Notes under the pieces: model-generated
The model's database searches: none
Seen by the model: only the letters and a program-made list of their open reading frames with translations
Told to the model about the DNA's origin: nothing
NCBI RefSeq assembly: GCF_001484195.1
Contig: NZ_LLYW01000008.1
Location: forward strand, 1-64,000
Length of the DNA stretch: 64,000 nucleotides
Source of the DNA: Thermococcus celericrescens
GTDB lineage: Archaea; Methanobacteriota_B; Thermococci; Thermococcales; Thermococcaceae
Reading direction: 5' to 3'
Shown here: piece by piece, positions 1 through 7,912 of the stretch
Layout: every line of letters starts with the position of its first letter
Numbering within the stretch: the stretch's first letter is position 1
Program-made: the position numbers and the translations under genes

Positions 1-131
1 CCAAAGTAGCCCCTCTGATACGATGCGCTGGGCAGGAACACGGCGGCATTGGCGGCTAGCCCCACGCCCAGTGCCACCAGCAGGAGAACCCCCACAAGGA
101 TGTAGCCCCTGATTTTCGTCACCATCGACAT
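1..131 (-). CDS. Partial membrane-anchored protein, N-terminus only
   Basis: The gene runs off the left edge of the window, so only about 43 N-terminal residues are visible. They begin MSMVTKIRGY and continue into a hydrophobic segment rich in Val, Leu, Gly and Ala that ends near an Ala-Asn-Ala stretch. This looks like a signal peptide or N-terminal membrane anchor, so the product is probably secreted or membrane-attached. Two in-frame ATG codons (131 and 125) are possible starts, and neither has a convincing ribosome binding site. An AT-rich stretch just upstream (about 138-155) could hold box A. The function cannot be inferred from this fragment. Confidence 0.55.
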   Translation of the reverse strand, partial: MSMVTKIRGYILVGVLLLVALGVGLAANAAVFLPSASYQRGYF

Positions 132-352
132 TCTACGGCTTTTATTCTTAAAACCCTTTCGAAACAGGCCCCCAAACAGAAAGCGGAGCCCCCACAGAGC
201 CCCATTGATGTAAAATCTCCAACATACACCGCTCCACCACTGGAAAATCCGGAACCTGCTGACAGAGGTATTGGTCACTTTCCAAAGAAATTGGGGTTTC
301 ATGATCATAATAGTACGATGATAACAGCACACAAAAGAAAAGGGAGATGCAA

Positions 353-1147
353 TCACAGGGCATAGTGCTCGGGGCGCCTGTCCCTGAAGACGTCGTTCAT
401 CTCGTTGAGCTTCTTGTTCCTCGCCATCCCGAGGTCTATCTCAACAACGGCGACCTCCTCCTCATCCTCACTCCCCATCGCCAGCACTTCGGCCTTCGGC
501 GATGCTATCGTGCTCTTACCTATGAACCTCAATCCAAACTCCTCGCCGATCCTGTTGGCGGTTATCGTGTAGACACGGTTCTCCAGGGCCCGTATAGGCA
601 TCGCCCTGGGAGCGTAGGGCATCACCAGGTTGCTGGGGTGGGCTATGATGTCGGCCCCTTTGAGGGCGAGTGTTCTCGCGGACTCCGGAAAGAACCAGTC
701 GAAGCATATCATAACGCCAACCTTTGCAATCCCGAGGTTGAAAACATGAAAGCCCAGATCCCCTGGCTCGAAGAAGAGCTTCTCACGGTAGAAGAGGTGA
801 ACCTTGCGGTATTTGCCTATGTAGCCGCTGCCTATTGGGCCGGTAACGACCGCGGAATTGTACAGCCTTCCCCTCTCGTCCTTCTCCGCGGTCCCCGCGA
901 CGATGAAGACACCAAGCTCTCTGGAGAGCTCCATGAGGAACTGGGTTGTGGGTCCGTCGGGTATCTGACCCGCGACTTCCAGAACCTCCTCCCTGCTTCT
1001 GAAGTTGTAGCCAGTGTCAAAGAGCTCCGGAAGGACTACGAGTTCCGCGCCTTCGTCGGCGGCGGCACGTATCAGCTCCTCTGCCCGGGAGTAGTTCGCC
1101 TCAGGTTCTAGAAAAACGGGTTCCATCTGAACGTAAGCCACCTTCAT
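353..1147 (-). CDS. Nitrilase / carbon-nitrogen hydrolase (omega-amidase-like)
   Basis: This 264-residue protein has the full nitrilase fold, and its length matches the Pyrococcus abyssi nitrilase. The catalytic triad is visible: Glu41 in VVLPELFDTGYNF, Lys115 in GKYRKVHLF and Cys148 in VGVMICFDWFFPESAR. Members of this branch hydrolyse nitriles or omega-amides in the cytoplasm; the substrate here is unknown. The ATG at 1147 follows a GGTGAT ribosome binding site. The gene stands alone, with about 220 bp to the next minus-strand gene and about 350 bp upstream. Confidence 0.9.
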   Translation of the reverse strand: MKVAYVQMEPVFLEPEANYSRAEELIRAAADEGAELVVLPELFDTGYNFRSREEVLEVAGQIPDGPTTQFLMELSRELGVFIVAGTAEKDERGRLYNSAVVTGPIGSGYIGKYRKVHLFYREKLFFEPGDLGFHVFNLGIAKVGVMICFDWFFPESARTLALKGADIIAHPSNLVMPYAPRAMPIRALENRVYTITANRIGEEFGLRFIGKSTIASPKAEVLAMGSEDEEEVAVVEIDLGMARNKKLNEMNDVFRDRRPEHYAL

Positions 1148-1186
1148 GCCATCACCGTTCGGTGTTGGGCTGAGAAGTTGATAAGG

Positions 1187-1319
1187 TTAGCGGATGGATT
1201 TCCAGGAAGCATACCACAGTAACAGGATGTAAATCACTCCAAACGGCACCAAAACATGATTGCGATATCAACAGCAACGCATACATGCCAACGCCTATTT
1301 TAGACTTCCTACTTGCCAT
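1187..1319 (-). pseudogene. Possible frameshifted small two-helix membrane protein
   Basis: Two adjacent minus-strand frames each encode a plausible hydrophobic half. The first, from ATG 1319, reads MASRKSKIGVGMYALLLIS. The second ends at the TAA at 1187-1189 and includes VPFGVIYILLLWYASWK. Joined by a one-base shift near 1255-1265 they would give a protein of about 44 residues with a basic N-terminus and two membrane segments. No strong ribosome binding site precedes the ATG, and I recognise no family. It could equally be a chance reading. The rest of the 1148-1502 interval holds only the promoters of the nitrilase gene (minus) and the L41e gene (plus). Confidence 0.25.
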
Positions 1320-1502
1320 AACAAGGACACAAGCCGGCGAGAAATTGAAGAACCGGAAACCCGCTCTCCCGTGCCATTTTCCCCGCTTACGGGTGTCCAT
1401 GCACCTTTTTAGCCGTACGAAAAGTACCGACCCTTCCCCACGGAAAAGCTTAAAAAGGAACCTCCGGAGCTAACCCCTGAGAGAAACTCAGGGGTGATGA
1501 TC

Positions 1503-1616
1503 ATGAAGAGGCGCCCGAGGAAGTGGAAGAAGAAGGGAAGAATGAGGTGGAAGTGGATCAAGAAGAGGGTCAGGAGACTCAAGAGGCAGCGCAGGAAGGA
1601 GCGCGGACTCATCTGA
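1503..1616 (+). CDS. rpl41e: 50S ribosomal protein L41e (eL41)
   Basis: This 37-residue, extremely basic peptide ([18 protein letters not shown]...) matches the archaeal eL41 pattern: a single Arg/Lys-rich helix with the hallmark MRWKWIKKR core. eL41 sits in the ribosome near the intersubunit bridge. The gene is easily missed because of its size. The ATG at 1503 follows GGGGTGATG, and a box A (GCTTAAAAAGG, about 1448-1458) lies roughly 25 bp before a plausible start site near 1478. Its TGA overlaps an ATG at 1616 that could extend the next gene, so the two are probably cotranscribed. Its frame conflicts with an N-terminal extension of that gene. Confidence 0.88.
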   Translation: MKRRPRKWKKKGRMRWKWIKKRVRRLKRQRRKERGLI

Positions 1617-1651
1617 TGCTCCTCCTTTTCCTCACCGTTTTCGGTGGTCCC

Positions 1652-2302
1652 ATGCACTCTTTTAAGGACTTCGAGAGCCTCTCACTGGAGATTGAGACCT
1701 CCTGCGGGAGGACGCTTCTTATAGCGGATCCTCACATAGGTTTCGAGCTGTCACGCGGGCTGAGGGTAAGAACGCGCTTCGAGGAGCACCTGGCGGAGTT
1801 CATCGCCGGAATGGATCCGGACTTTCTCATCATCCTCGGCGATCTGAAGGAGCCGATAGGCCTGAGCTTCACGATGAAACGCCTCCTTATGGGCTTTTTC
1901 TCGAGCCTCAGGGAAATCCCAACGGCCGTAACAAAGGGAAACCATGACGGGAAGATAGAGGAGGTCGCCGGGAAGTTCCCCCACGTCGAGGTGACCGACC
2001 ACCTGCTGGTGGACGACAGGCTCTTCCTCCACGGCCACACCGGACTGCCTAGGGTAGAGTTCGAGGAGGCGTACCTCGGCCACATCCATCCCGCGTACAC
2101 CCTCAAAAGGGGCGGTGTTTCGAGGAAGATAAAGGTCTTCGTCCGCTCCGGAAGGTTCCTCATACTGCCCACGATAAACCCGTTCATAGAGGGCTTCAAC
2201 GTGGGGGACGGAATAAGAATGGTGCCGTTTCTGAAAGGGGTTGGCTCGGTGGAGCTGTTCCTCCCGGAGGGAATTTACCTGGGCAGGGTAAACCTCCGAT
2301 GA
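1652..2302 (+). CDS. Metallophosphoesterase (calcineurin-like)
   Basis: This 216-residue protein carries the ordered metallophosphoesterase motifs: LLIADPHIGFE (D-x-H), LIILGDLK (G-D), TKGNHDGKI (G-N-H-D), LFLHGHTG and LGHIHPAY. These residues bind two metal ions in phosphodiesterases and phosphatases. The substrate is unknown; archaeal relatives of this size are often annotated as predicted phosphoesterases linked to DNA repair or ligase genes. I chose the ATG at 1652 because TCGGTGGTCCC gives a good ribosome binding site and upstream starts lie inside the L41e gene. The ATG at 1616, overlapping the L41e stop, is an alternative. Confidence 0.8.
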   Translation: MHSFKDFESLSLEIETSCGRTLLIADPHIGFELSRGLRVRTRFEEHLAEFIAGMDPDFLIILGDLKEPIGLSFTMKRLLMGFFSSLREIPTAVTKGNHDGKIEEVAGKFPHVEVTDHLLVDDRLFLHGHTGLPRVEFEEAYLGHIHPAYTLKRGGVSRKIKVFVRSGRFLILPTINPFIEGFNVGDGIRMVPFLKGVGSVELFLPEGIYLGRVNLR

Positions 2303-2390
2303 GGGCGTTCCAAACATCGCGGGCAAAGTTTATAACCCATATGAAAATAATCCTTCATAGGTGGGAAAATGGACATATCAGGTGAGTGGG

Positions 2391-2735
2391 ATGAGTGATG
2401 TCTACGAAAAGCTTGAGGCGCTGCTTCGTTCCCTTGGGGTCAAAAAGACTGAGCTGAGGATTTATCGGCTTCTGCTTGACAAGAAGGAGCCGATGAGGAT
2501 AACCGAGATACAGAGGGAGCTCGGGATAAGCGAACGCTCGGTCAGGGAGCACGTGCTCAGCCTCTACCGGAGGGGCATTCTGAGGAGAACCCTCATCCAG
2601 CAGGGCTGGCTCGGCTACACGTACAGCGCCGTTTCCCCGAGCGAGGTCCTTGAAAACATCAAGCAGAGCCTCGTAAAGAGAATAAACGAGCTGGAGCAGG
2701 AGTTGAAAAGCGGCTCCAAATCCAGCAGGAACTAA
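2391..2735 (+). CDS. TrmB-like winged-helix transcriptional regulator
   Basis: This small protein of 114 residues has an N-terminal winged helix. Helices around KTELRIYRLLL, MRITEIQRELGISERSVREHV and LYRRGILRR are typical of the TrmB/HTH family that recognises DNA through ISERSVREHV. The C-terminal third (SEVLENIKQSLVKRINELEQELK) looks like a coiled-coil dimerisation helix. No ligand domain is present. The ATG at 2391 follows CAGGTGAG. A strong box A (GTTTATAA, 2328-2335) lies about 60 bp upstream. Its stop overlaps the convergent M28 peptidase stop by four bases. Target genes are unknown. Confidence 0.78.
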   Translation: MSDVYEKLEALLRSLGVKKTELRIYRLLLDKKEPMRITEIQRELGISERSVREHVLSLYRRGILRRTLIQQGWLGYTYSAVSPSEVLENIKQSLVKRINELEQELKSGSKSSRN

Positions 2736-4420
2736 GCCCGCTCCACGATTCCTACAGCCTCCAGGATTCCCACGAGCTTTTCCAGCTTTTCTTCATCGAT
2801 TTCCCCGTACTCCTCCCTGAGCGCCTCAAAGGCCCGCTCCTTGGGAAGTAGTTCCGCGAGCATCAGCAGTTCATGGAGATGTACCAGAACCCGCCGGTCC
2901 CGGGTCAGCGAACCGAACTCCTCGGCGAGCTTTTCGTCGGCCTCTCTTATGAGGCGCTCCGACAGTAAGCCCCTGACCTTCCACGTCAGCCAGGGCTCCG
3001 GCTCAAACCTGTGGCCGCTCTCAATGCCCAGGAACCGCGAGTCCCTGGCGAGGCCCGTCATCACAAGGCGCTCAACCTCGTCCGTTTTTCTCTCCCTCGA
3101 TAGCTCACCCAGGTATTTCATGGTGTATCCACGCGCAAAGCGCTGGAGCTCCTCCCCATCACCCTTCGCAAGGGCCAGGGCGGTCGCGAGGACGGCCCTC
3201 CCAATGACCTCAACGCTCTCCCTGCTGACCTTATCGATGGTGTCCCCGCTGGAGTGGTAGAAGCGGTCGGGCCAGGTTATGGGCATCGTTCCTGGGATTC
3301 CGAAGAAGTTGAAGACATCGTGGTCGCTGCCCATCTCGTACGGGAAGCTCTTCACTCTGAGCATGGGCAGCGGGCTCCCCGAGAAGCTTTTTCCGGCCTC
3401 GTTCGCCAGGTCGAGGTAGTACTCGAGGATCCCCGAGACCACCGAGAAACGGGAGACGGGTGTTCTCACCAGCATTATCGTCGAGCCGGCTCTGTCCGGA
3501 CTGCCCGCCACCATGTCGAGGTTTATGGCCGCGTAGTACTTCCCCACGTCGGCGTGGCGCTCGATGAAGGCCTGCGTTCCGTAGTACTCCGGAACCCAGA
3601 GAAACGCGAAGCCAAAGCGGAATGAATCGTCGTAGAGGCGGGACAGAACACGCGCCAGCTCCATCAGCATCGCGCTTCCGCTCGCGTTGTCGTTCGCCCC
3701 CGGCTTCGGGTGGCAGATGTGGGCAGTGAACAGAAGGAACGGCGGCCTCCCAATCTCAGCGTAGAGGATCGGAAGGACCTGGCGCTCGTTTATCATCGTC
3801 TCAACCTCAATCCTCGCACTCACGCTCTCCCCCGAGTTCAGCTTTCCGATGATTTTCCTGGCCAGGGTCTCGGGGACGGCCACCGCGGGAATCTTGGCCC
3901 ATTCAAGGTCGTCCTTTGTGAGGAAGAGCCCTATGTAGGGCACCTCTTCCCCGGTACCCTCACGGTAGGCTATGAAGCCGACCGCCCCCATCTCGTTGGC
4001 CCTGCGGTATGCCTCCCTCCACTCGCGTCCCACTAGAACTATCCTGCCCCGTGCTTTTTCCCAGTCCTCCTCCCGGGCAACGTGAACGACCTCACCCTCT
4101 GCACTCCCGCTAGGGGAATAGGCCATGACCACCAGGGGAGTGCCGGCTGTGGTCAGGGTCCTGCCAAGAACCTCAACGGCACCCCTAACGACGTCCCAGG
4201 CTATCGGCGACTTGAGCGTTAGATACCGGCTCTCGCCGTCGTAGGTCTCCTCGTAGAGGTTAGCGCCGATCCCCCAGATGCGGAGCTCCTCCAGTATGAA
4301 GCGGACCGCCTCAGGGAGCTCCTTCGAGCCCTGTATGCGGTGGAACTGGTTTATCTCAGCGATGTAGTGCAACACGTTGTTCGGATCAAAAACCTCGGCT
4401 TCCTTTAGGAAACGTCTCAT
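2732..4420 (-). CDS. M28-family metallopeptidase with PA-like insert
   Basis: This 562-residue protein has an M28 aminopeptidase core. Its probable zinc ligands are His237 and Asp244 (AHICHPKPGANDNASG), Glu278 (WVPEYYGTQ), Asp302 (INLDMVAG) and His389 (DRFYHSSGDT). Residues about 85-215 resemble a protease-associated (PA-like) domain inserted before the catalytic domain, as in DUF4910-type peptidases. The last ~150 residues are helical and charged. No signal peptide is visible, so it probably acts in the cytoplasm on peptides. Its ATG overlaps the stop of the upstream 143-residue gene by four bases, suggesting an operon with the KaiC-like ATPase. Confidence 0.82.
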   Translation of the reverse strand: MRRFLKEAEVFDPNNVLHYIAEINQFHRIQGSKELPEAVRFILEELRIWGIGANLYEETYDGESRYLTLKSPIAWDVVRGAVEVLGRTLTTAGTPLVVMAYSPSGSAEGEVVHVAREEDWEKARGRIVLVGREWREAYRRANEMGAVGFIAYREGTGEEVPYIGLFLTKDDLEWAKIPAVAVPETLARKIIGKLNSGESVSARIEVETMINERQVLPILYAEIGRPPFLLFTAHICHPKPGANDNASGSAMLMELARVLSRLYDDSFRFGFAFLWVPEYYGTQAFIERHADVGKYYAAINLDMVAGSPDRAGSTIMLVRTPVSRFSVVSGILEYYLDLANEAGKSFSGSPLPMLRVKSFPYEMGSDHDVFNFFGIPGTMPITWPDRFYHSSGDTIDKVSRESVEVIGRAVLATALALAKGDGEELQRFARGYTMKYLGELSRERKTDEVERLVMTGLARDSRFLGIESGHRFEPEPWLTWKVRGLLSERLIREADEKLAEEFGSLTRDRRVLVHLHELLMLAELLPKERAFEALREEYGEIDEEKLEKLVGILEAVGIVERA

Positions 4421-4848
4421 TCCTTATCACCCAGATGGAGCATCTTGGGAGGTTTGACAAACCTCAGGCTGTCAAGCAGGTCGGGGGGCATGAGAATCCG
4501 TGTCGTTTCAATGAATCTGGCGAACTCAACGCGCATTGTTTCCTCTTCGGTGCGCTCTTCCTCCGGAGGGGCAGGCTTAAGGGGTTTTTCTTCCCGCTCA
4601 CCCCCTATCCTGCCCTTCTCAATGAGACTTAAGTGTATCTCCTCCTCGCGTCTTTTGGCACCCTCAATCCTGCCCCTGCCATAGGCCTCCTTGACCAGCT
4701 GGTACACACCCAATTCCTCAGCGCGGGCGTACAGATCCTCCTTTGTGCTTCTGACCCATTCTGCCCAGTCACTGTGTCCTTTGTAACCCACGAAGTATCC
4801 GAACTCATAGGCCTCTTTCACGAGCCGTTTTGCATCCTGCTTTCCCAT
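4417..4848 (-). CDS. Uncharacterised charged protein, partner of KaiC-like ATPase
   Basis: I do not recognise this 143-residue protein. Its N-terminal half is helical and aromatic-rich (AYEFGYFVGYKGHSDWAEW). A Glu/Pro-rich linker follows, at about residues 75-105, then a short helix ending FVKPPKMLHL. It sits between the KaiC-like ATPase upstream (9-base gap) and the M28 peptidase downstream (4-base overlap), so all three are probably translated from one mRNA. An adaptor or effector role for the ATPase is inference from position only. The ATG at 4848 follows a good GAGGTGG ribosome binding site. Confidence 0.7.
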   Translation of the reverse strand: MGKQDAKRLVKEAYEFGYFVGYKGHSDWAEWVRSTKEDLYARAEELGVYQLVKEAYGRGRIEGAKRREEEIHLSLIEKGRIGGEREEKPLKPAPPEEERTEEETMRVEFARFIETTRILMPPDLLDSLRFVKPPKMLHLGDKE

Positions 4849-4857
4849 GGTACCACC

Positions 4858-5571
4858 TCAGAACGGGGCCTCCGGATAAACTCTGATGCCCTCCTCCGTA
4901 AAGCGTATTCTTTTCAGGTTGCTGTCGTGGGGAACTCCGCGCATTTTGAGAACCTGCAGTGCCCGCACCATCTGGAAATTGCGCATGAAGTGGTGGAGGA
5001 CGATAACACCATCGGCGAGGTAGTACTCATCGGTATAGCTCTCGGAACTCATCATTTCGGAGGTTATAAGTGTCGTCACGTCGAGTTCATGCAGCTTGCG
5101 CATGAGCTTGCCCAGCGCCATCCTCTTGTTCTCTGGATCCACCACCGAGTACTCTAGGGAATTGAATGAATCTATGACAACCCGCTTCGCTTCCTCTTTG
5201 CGGATTATCTCCAGCAGGGACCTCAGGAGTTCGTCCCAGGCAAACTTCCTACCTGCCCCGAACAGGATTTGCCCAAAGTCATTGAAAACAATTTTTTTGG
5301 CCTGAACATGACCGAGCAGCCCAAAGTTGTAGCGGAGCATGTCCTGAGTTATCAGCTGGGGATTCTCAAACAGAGACACGAAGAGACCCTTCTCACCGTT
5401 TTTCACCCCACTCATCAAAAACTGGATACCCAGGGTTGTCTTACCGCTACCAGGGGGACCGACCACGAGGTAAACTCTTCCTGGAAGAAACCCTCCACCG
5501 ATTAGATCATCCAGTCCAGGGACGCCGGATGAGGCCCTATCGAGGCTCTTAAGGAGCTCACCAACGTACAT
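4858..5571 (-). CDS. KaiC-like RecA-superfamily ATPase
   Basis: This 237-residue protein has a single KaiC-type ATPase domain. Features are an N-terminal ASSGVPGLDDLIGGGFLPG motif, Walker A GPPGSGKTT (residues 38-46) and a Walker B-like strand KRVVIDSFNSLEY. A DNA-strand-exchange domain is absent. Archaeal single-domain KaiC proteins act as ATP-dependent switches, often in signalling. I placed the start at ATG 5571, because GGGAGGTGA then lies five bases upstream; the earlier GTG at 5580 overlaps that site. It heads an operon with the 143-residue protein and the M28 peptidase. Confidence 0.83.
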   Translation of the reverse strand: MYVGELLKSLDRASSGVPGLDDLIGGGFLPGRVYLVVGPPGSGKTTLGIQFLMSGVKNGEKGLFVSLFENPQLITQDMLRYNFGLLGHVQAKKIVFNDFGQILFGAGRKFAWDELLRSLLEIIRKEEAKRVVIDSFNSLEYSVVDPENKRMALGKLMRKLHELDVTTLITSEMMSSESYTDEYYLADGVIVLHHFMRNFQMVRALQVLKMRGVPHDSNLKRIRFTEEGIRVYPEAPF

Positions 5572-5667
5572 CGGACTCACCTCCCATTGGGTAATAAACG
5601 GAGGGTATATTTAAGCATGTGGGCAGCTAAATTGGAAAAAGAACAAACTCTTGCAACCGCCACAAGC

Positions 5668-6726
5668 TCAGCCCCACGTAACGTGCCGGTTAACGATGAA
5701 GCGGACGATGAAGGAAACCACTATACCGATGAGGTTCGCGACGAGGTAGTTCATGCCCAGATAGACAAGACCCGCGTAGATGATCCACTGGACAAGCGCG
5801 CCCGTGATGGCAGCGACGTGGAAGGTGGCGAGCCTCCTCCAGAGGGGCTTTCTCTTGAGGTCCCTGAAAGTCCAGAGGTCGTTCCAGGTGAAGTTGTTGA
5901 GTATCGCCAGCTCGGTCGCCGGGATGTTGGCGAGTATCTTGTCCCAGCCGAGGAAGTTCACAAAGGCCCACAGAAAGCCCTCGTTCACGACGACGCCTGA
6001 GAGGCCGACGAGGGTGAACTTGATGAGCCTGTCAAGCTCACCATCCCAGCGCATGAGCCGATAAACATGCTTGAGGTAGTTCACCATGGTCTTCGTTCCC
6101 AGTTTGCTCTCGCCGGCGTGCCTCAGGCCAAAGGTGAAGGGAACCTCCTTGACTTCCTTGTATCTACCTTTTATGAGAATCTCCATGAGTATTTTGAAGC
6201 CTATTGGATTGAGCTCGGTCCCCTCAACAACCTCCCTTCTGAGGGCGAAAAAGCCGCTCACCGGGTCCTTGACGTCCCGTATCTTTGGAAGCGCCAGGCG
6301 GCCTATCATTATCGCGCCCTTCGATATGAGCTTCCTGTACCAGTACCAGTTCTTAACGCCGCCGCCAGGAACGTATCTGCTCGCTATGGCAACGTCGGCT
6401 CCTTTTTCAATGGCGTTCAAGAGTTCCGGAATAACCTCTGGAGGGTGCTGCAGGTCAGCGTCCATAACGACGAAGATGTCGCCGGCAGCTTCTCTGAAGC
6501 CCCTGATAACCGCGGAGGAGAGCCCCTTTTTCTCAGTCCTACGGATAACCTTAACTGGGTACTTCTCCGCCAGGCTCTCGGCGAACTCCCATGTCCCATC
6601 GGGAGAGTCGTCGTCAACGACGATGATTTCGTAGTCGTGGCCCTTCAGGGCCCCGTCTATCCTTTCAAAAAGCTCCGCAAGGTTGTCTCTCTCATTGTAC
6701 GTCGGGATGATTACAGAAACCTTCAC
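5668..6726 (-). CDS. Dolichol-phosphate mannosyltransferase (GT2 plus GtrA domains)
   Basis: The first ~230 residues are a GT2 glycosyltransferase with SVIIPTYNERDNL, VDDDSPDGTWE and the catalytic VMDADLQHPPEV motif. The last ~120 residues are a GtrA-like domain with four membrane helices. This layout and the trimmed length of 352 residues match the structurally known Pyrococcus furiosus DPMS, which transfers mannose from GDP-mannose to dolichol phosphate for glycoprotein assembly. I chose GTG 6726, preceded by GGAGGG. The ATG at 6756 is unlikely because box A (6765-6772) places the transcript start downstream of it, near 6742. Confidence 0.88.
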   Translation of the reverse strand: MKVSVIIPTYNERDNLAELFERIDGALKGHDYEIIVVDDDSPDGTWEFAESLAEKYPVKVIRRTEKKGLSSAVIRGFREAAGDIFVVMDADLQHPPEVIPELLNAIEKGADVAIASRYVPGGGVKNWYWYRKLISKGAIMIGRLALPKIRDVKDPVSGFFALRREVVEGTELNPIGFKILMEILIKGRYKEVKEVPFTFGLRHAGESKLGTKTMVNYLKHVYRLMRWDGELDRLIKFTLVGLSGVVVNEGFLWAFVNFLGWDKILANIPATELAILNNFTWNDLWTFRDLKRKPLWRRLATFHVAAITGALVQWIIYAGLVYLGMNYLVANLIGIVVSFIVRFIVNRHVTWG

Positions 6727-6764
6727 CGCCCTTCCCTCCGGTGCACCTGAATACATCCGTAAAC

Positions 6765-6772
6765 TTTATAAA
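6765..6772. promoter_or_regulatory. Near-palindromic box A serving tRNA-Pro and mannosyltransferase genes
   Basis: TTTATAAA is self-complementary and can place TBP in either direction. It lies about 25 bp from the expected start of the tRNA-Pro transcript to the right and about 25 bp from the expected mannosyltransferase transcript start to the left. One site may therefore serve two divergent genes. Direction-giving BRE sequences were not resolved by eye. Confidence 0.55.
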
Positions 6773-6800
6773 CACTGCGAAGTCCTTAAGAGCGGGCAGT

Positions 6801-6878
6801 GGGGCCGTGGGGTAGCTTGGCCTATCCTTCCGGCTTCGGGAGCCGGGGACCCGAGTTCGAATCTCGGCGGCCCCACCA
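6801..6878 (+). tRNA. tRNA-Pro (anticodon CGG)
   Basis: The acceptor stem GGGGCCG pairs with CGGCCCC, followed by discriminator A and an encoded CCA at 6876-6878. The anticodon stem CCGGC/GCCGG encloses the loop TTCGGGA, giving anticodon CGG for proline codon CCG. The T arm CCGAG-TTCGAAT-CTCGG is canonical. No intron is seen. A box A sits about 30 bp upstream, and a perfect hairpin starts five bases after the CCA. Confidence 0.92.
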
Positions 6879-6882
6879 TAGG

Positions 6883-7165
6883 AAACTTTTCTGGCGAAAA
6901 GTTTCATCAAAATTTGTAGCTCCCTCCCGAAGTGCAAGTTCATGAGTGGTTTCTCTTTGAATAAGCGCCTAAATGTTAGAACACGCAAGATGGCTTCTCG
7001 TGAATAGGTTTGGCTTGAATTAGACGCGGGCGTCAAAAGAAAGCAAACCCATTCTAAAGAGCTCCTGTAATTTGTTCTCACAAAGGAAGGCCCTAATCTG
7101 GAAAACCAGCTGTAATGACGCCTTTAGTGATGGGCTACGAACTTTTAGTGAAGCTTTTCGGACGC
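6883..7165 (+). repeat. tRNA-3'-flanking repeat, copy 1
   Basis: This stretch directly follows tRNA-Pro and resembles the DNA that follows tRNA-Gly at 58323-58640. Shared blocks in the same order are: an 8-bp hairpin (6883-6904, AAACTTTT/AAAAGTTT); a block reading TTTGTAGCTCC then GAAG and CAAGTT; GTGGTTTCTC against CGGTTTCTC; a GACGC/GCGTC inverted repeat; CTCCTGTAA-like text; and GTGAAGCTTTTC. Overall similarity looks moderate, with gaps. I see no open frame I would defend. It could be a decayed integrated element or a conserved 3' trailer. The last ~60 bases before 7225 hold nothing recognisable. Confidence 0.55.
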
Positions 7166-7224
7166 ACGCTCCAGCTACCGGCGACAACAGGAGAACCAAA
7201 ACAGGGCGGGCAGAAAAGAAAACT

Positions 7225-7908
7225 TCAGCGCTCGAGCCTCTTGACGCCTTCCCTCGTGCCGACGAGGACTATGTCAGCTATGTCCGCAAAGATGCCGTTC
7301 TCCACGACACCGGGGATGTTGTTGAGCTCTATCTCCAGGTCAAGCGGGTCGTCTATGCGGTGGAACCTGGCGTCGAGGATGAAGTTGCCGTTGTCTGTAA
7401 CAACCGGCCCGTCCTTCTTGCTCGCCATCCTCAGCTCGGCGGTGGCGTTGAAGACCTCTATCTCCTCGGCTATGGCGCGCCATGCAGCCGGGATGACCTC
7501 GATGGGAACTGGAACCTTCTGACCGAGCCTCTCGACGAGCTTGCTCTCGTCAACGAGGACGAGGAAAGTCCCTGCCCGGTACTCGATTATCTTCTCCATG
7601 GTGAGCGCCGCACCGCGTCCTTTGATGAGGTTGAGGTAAGGGTCAACCTCGTCGGCGCCATCGACGGCTATATCAATCGCATCGACCTCGTCCAGGCCGA
7701 CAACGGGTACGCCATTCTCGAGGGCCAGGAGCCTCGCCTGATACGAAGTCGGGACGCCGTAGACGTCCTCAAGCTCCTCCTCCATGATGAGCTTGCCGAG
7801 GTACTCGATGAAGTAGGCCGTGGTCGAGCCGGTGCCGAGGCCGACTATCATGTCGTCCTCGATGAACTTCAGCGCCTCCCTCGCGACGGACCTTTTGAGT
7901 TCCTCCAT
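7225..7908 (-). CDS. rpiA: Ribose-5-phosphate isomerase A
   Basis: This 227-residue RpiA interconverts ribulose-5-phosphate and ribose-5-phosphate for nucleotide synthesis. Diagnostic motifs are the phosphate-binding VGLGTGSTTAYFIEYLG, DAIDIAVDGADEVD and the catalytic LIKGRGAALTMEKI. The length is typical of the family. The ATG at 7908 follows GGGGTGAT. A small membrane-protein gene lies five bases upstream on the same strand, so the two are probably cotranscribed. Confidence 0.95.
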   Translation of the reverse strand: MEELKRSVAREALKFIEDDMIVGLGTGSTTAYFIEYLGKLIMEEELEDVYGVPTSYQARLLALENGVPVVGLDEVDAIDIAVDGADEVDPYLNLIKGRGAALTMEKIIEYRAGTFLVLVDESKLVERLGQKVPVPIEVIPAAWRAIAEEIEVFNATAELRMASKKDGPVVTDNGNFILDARFHRIDDPLDLEIELNNIPGVVENGIFADIADIVLVGTREGVKRLER

Positions 7909-7912
7909 AGGA

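Noticed and set aside
1523..1651. 43-residue acidic extension of the metallophosphoesterase
   Set aside because: It is an out-of-frame reading of the L41e gene; a better start with binding site lies at 1652.
6692..7081. 129-codon minus-strand frame through tRNA-Pro and the repeat
   Set aside because: It reads through the tRNA gene and the conserved flanking repeat; similar spurious frames occur over the second copy (58256-58672).
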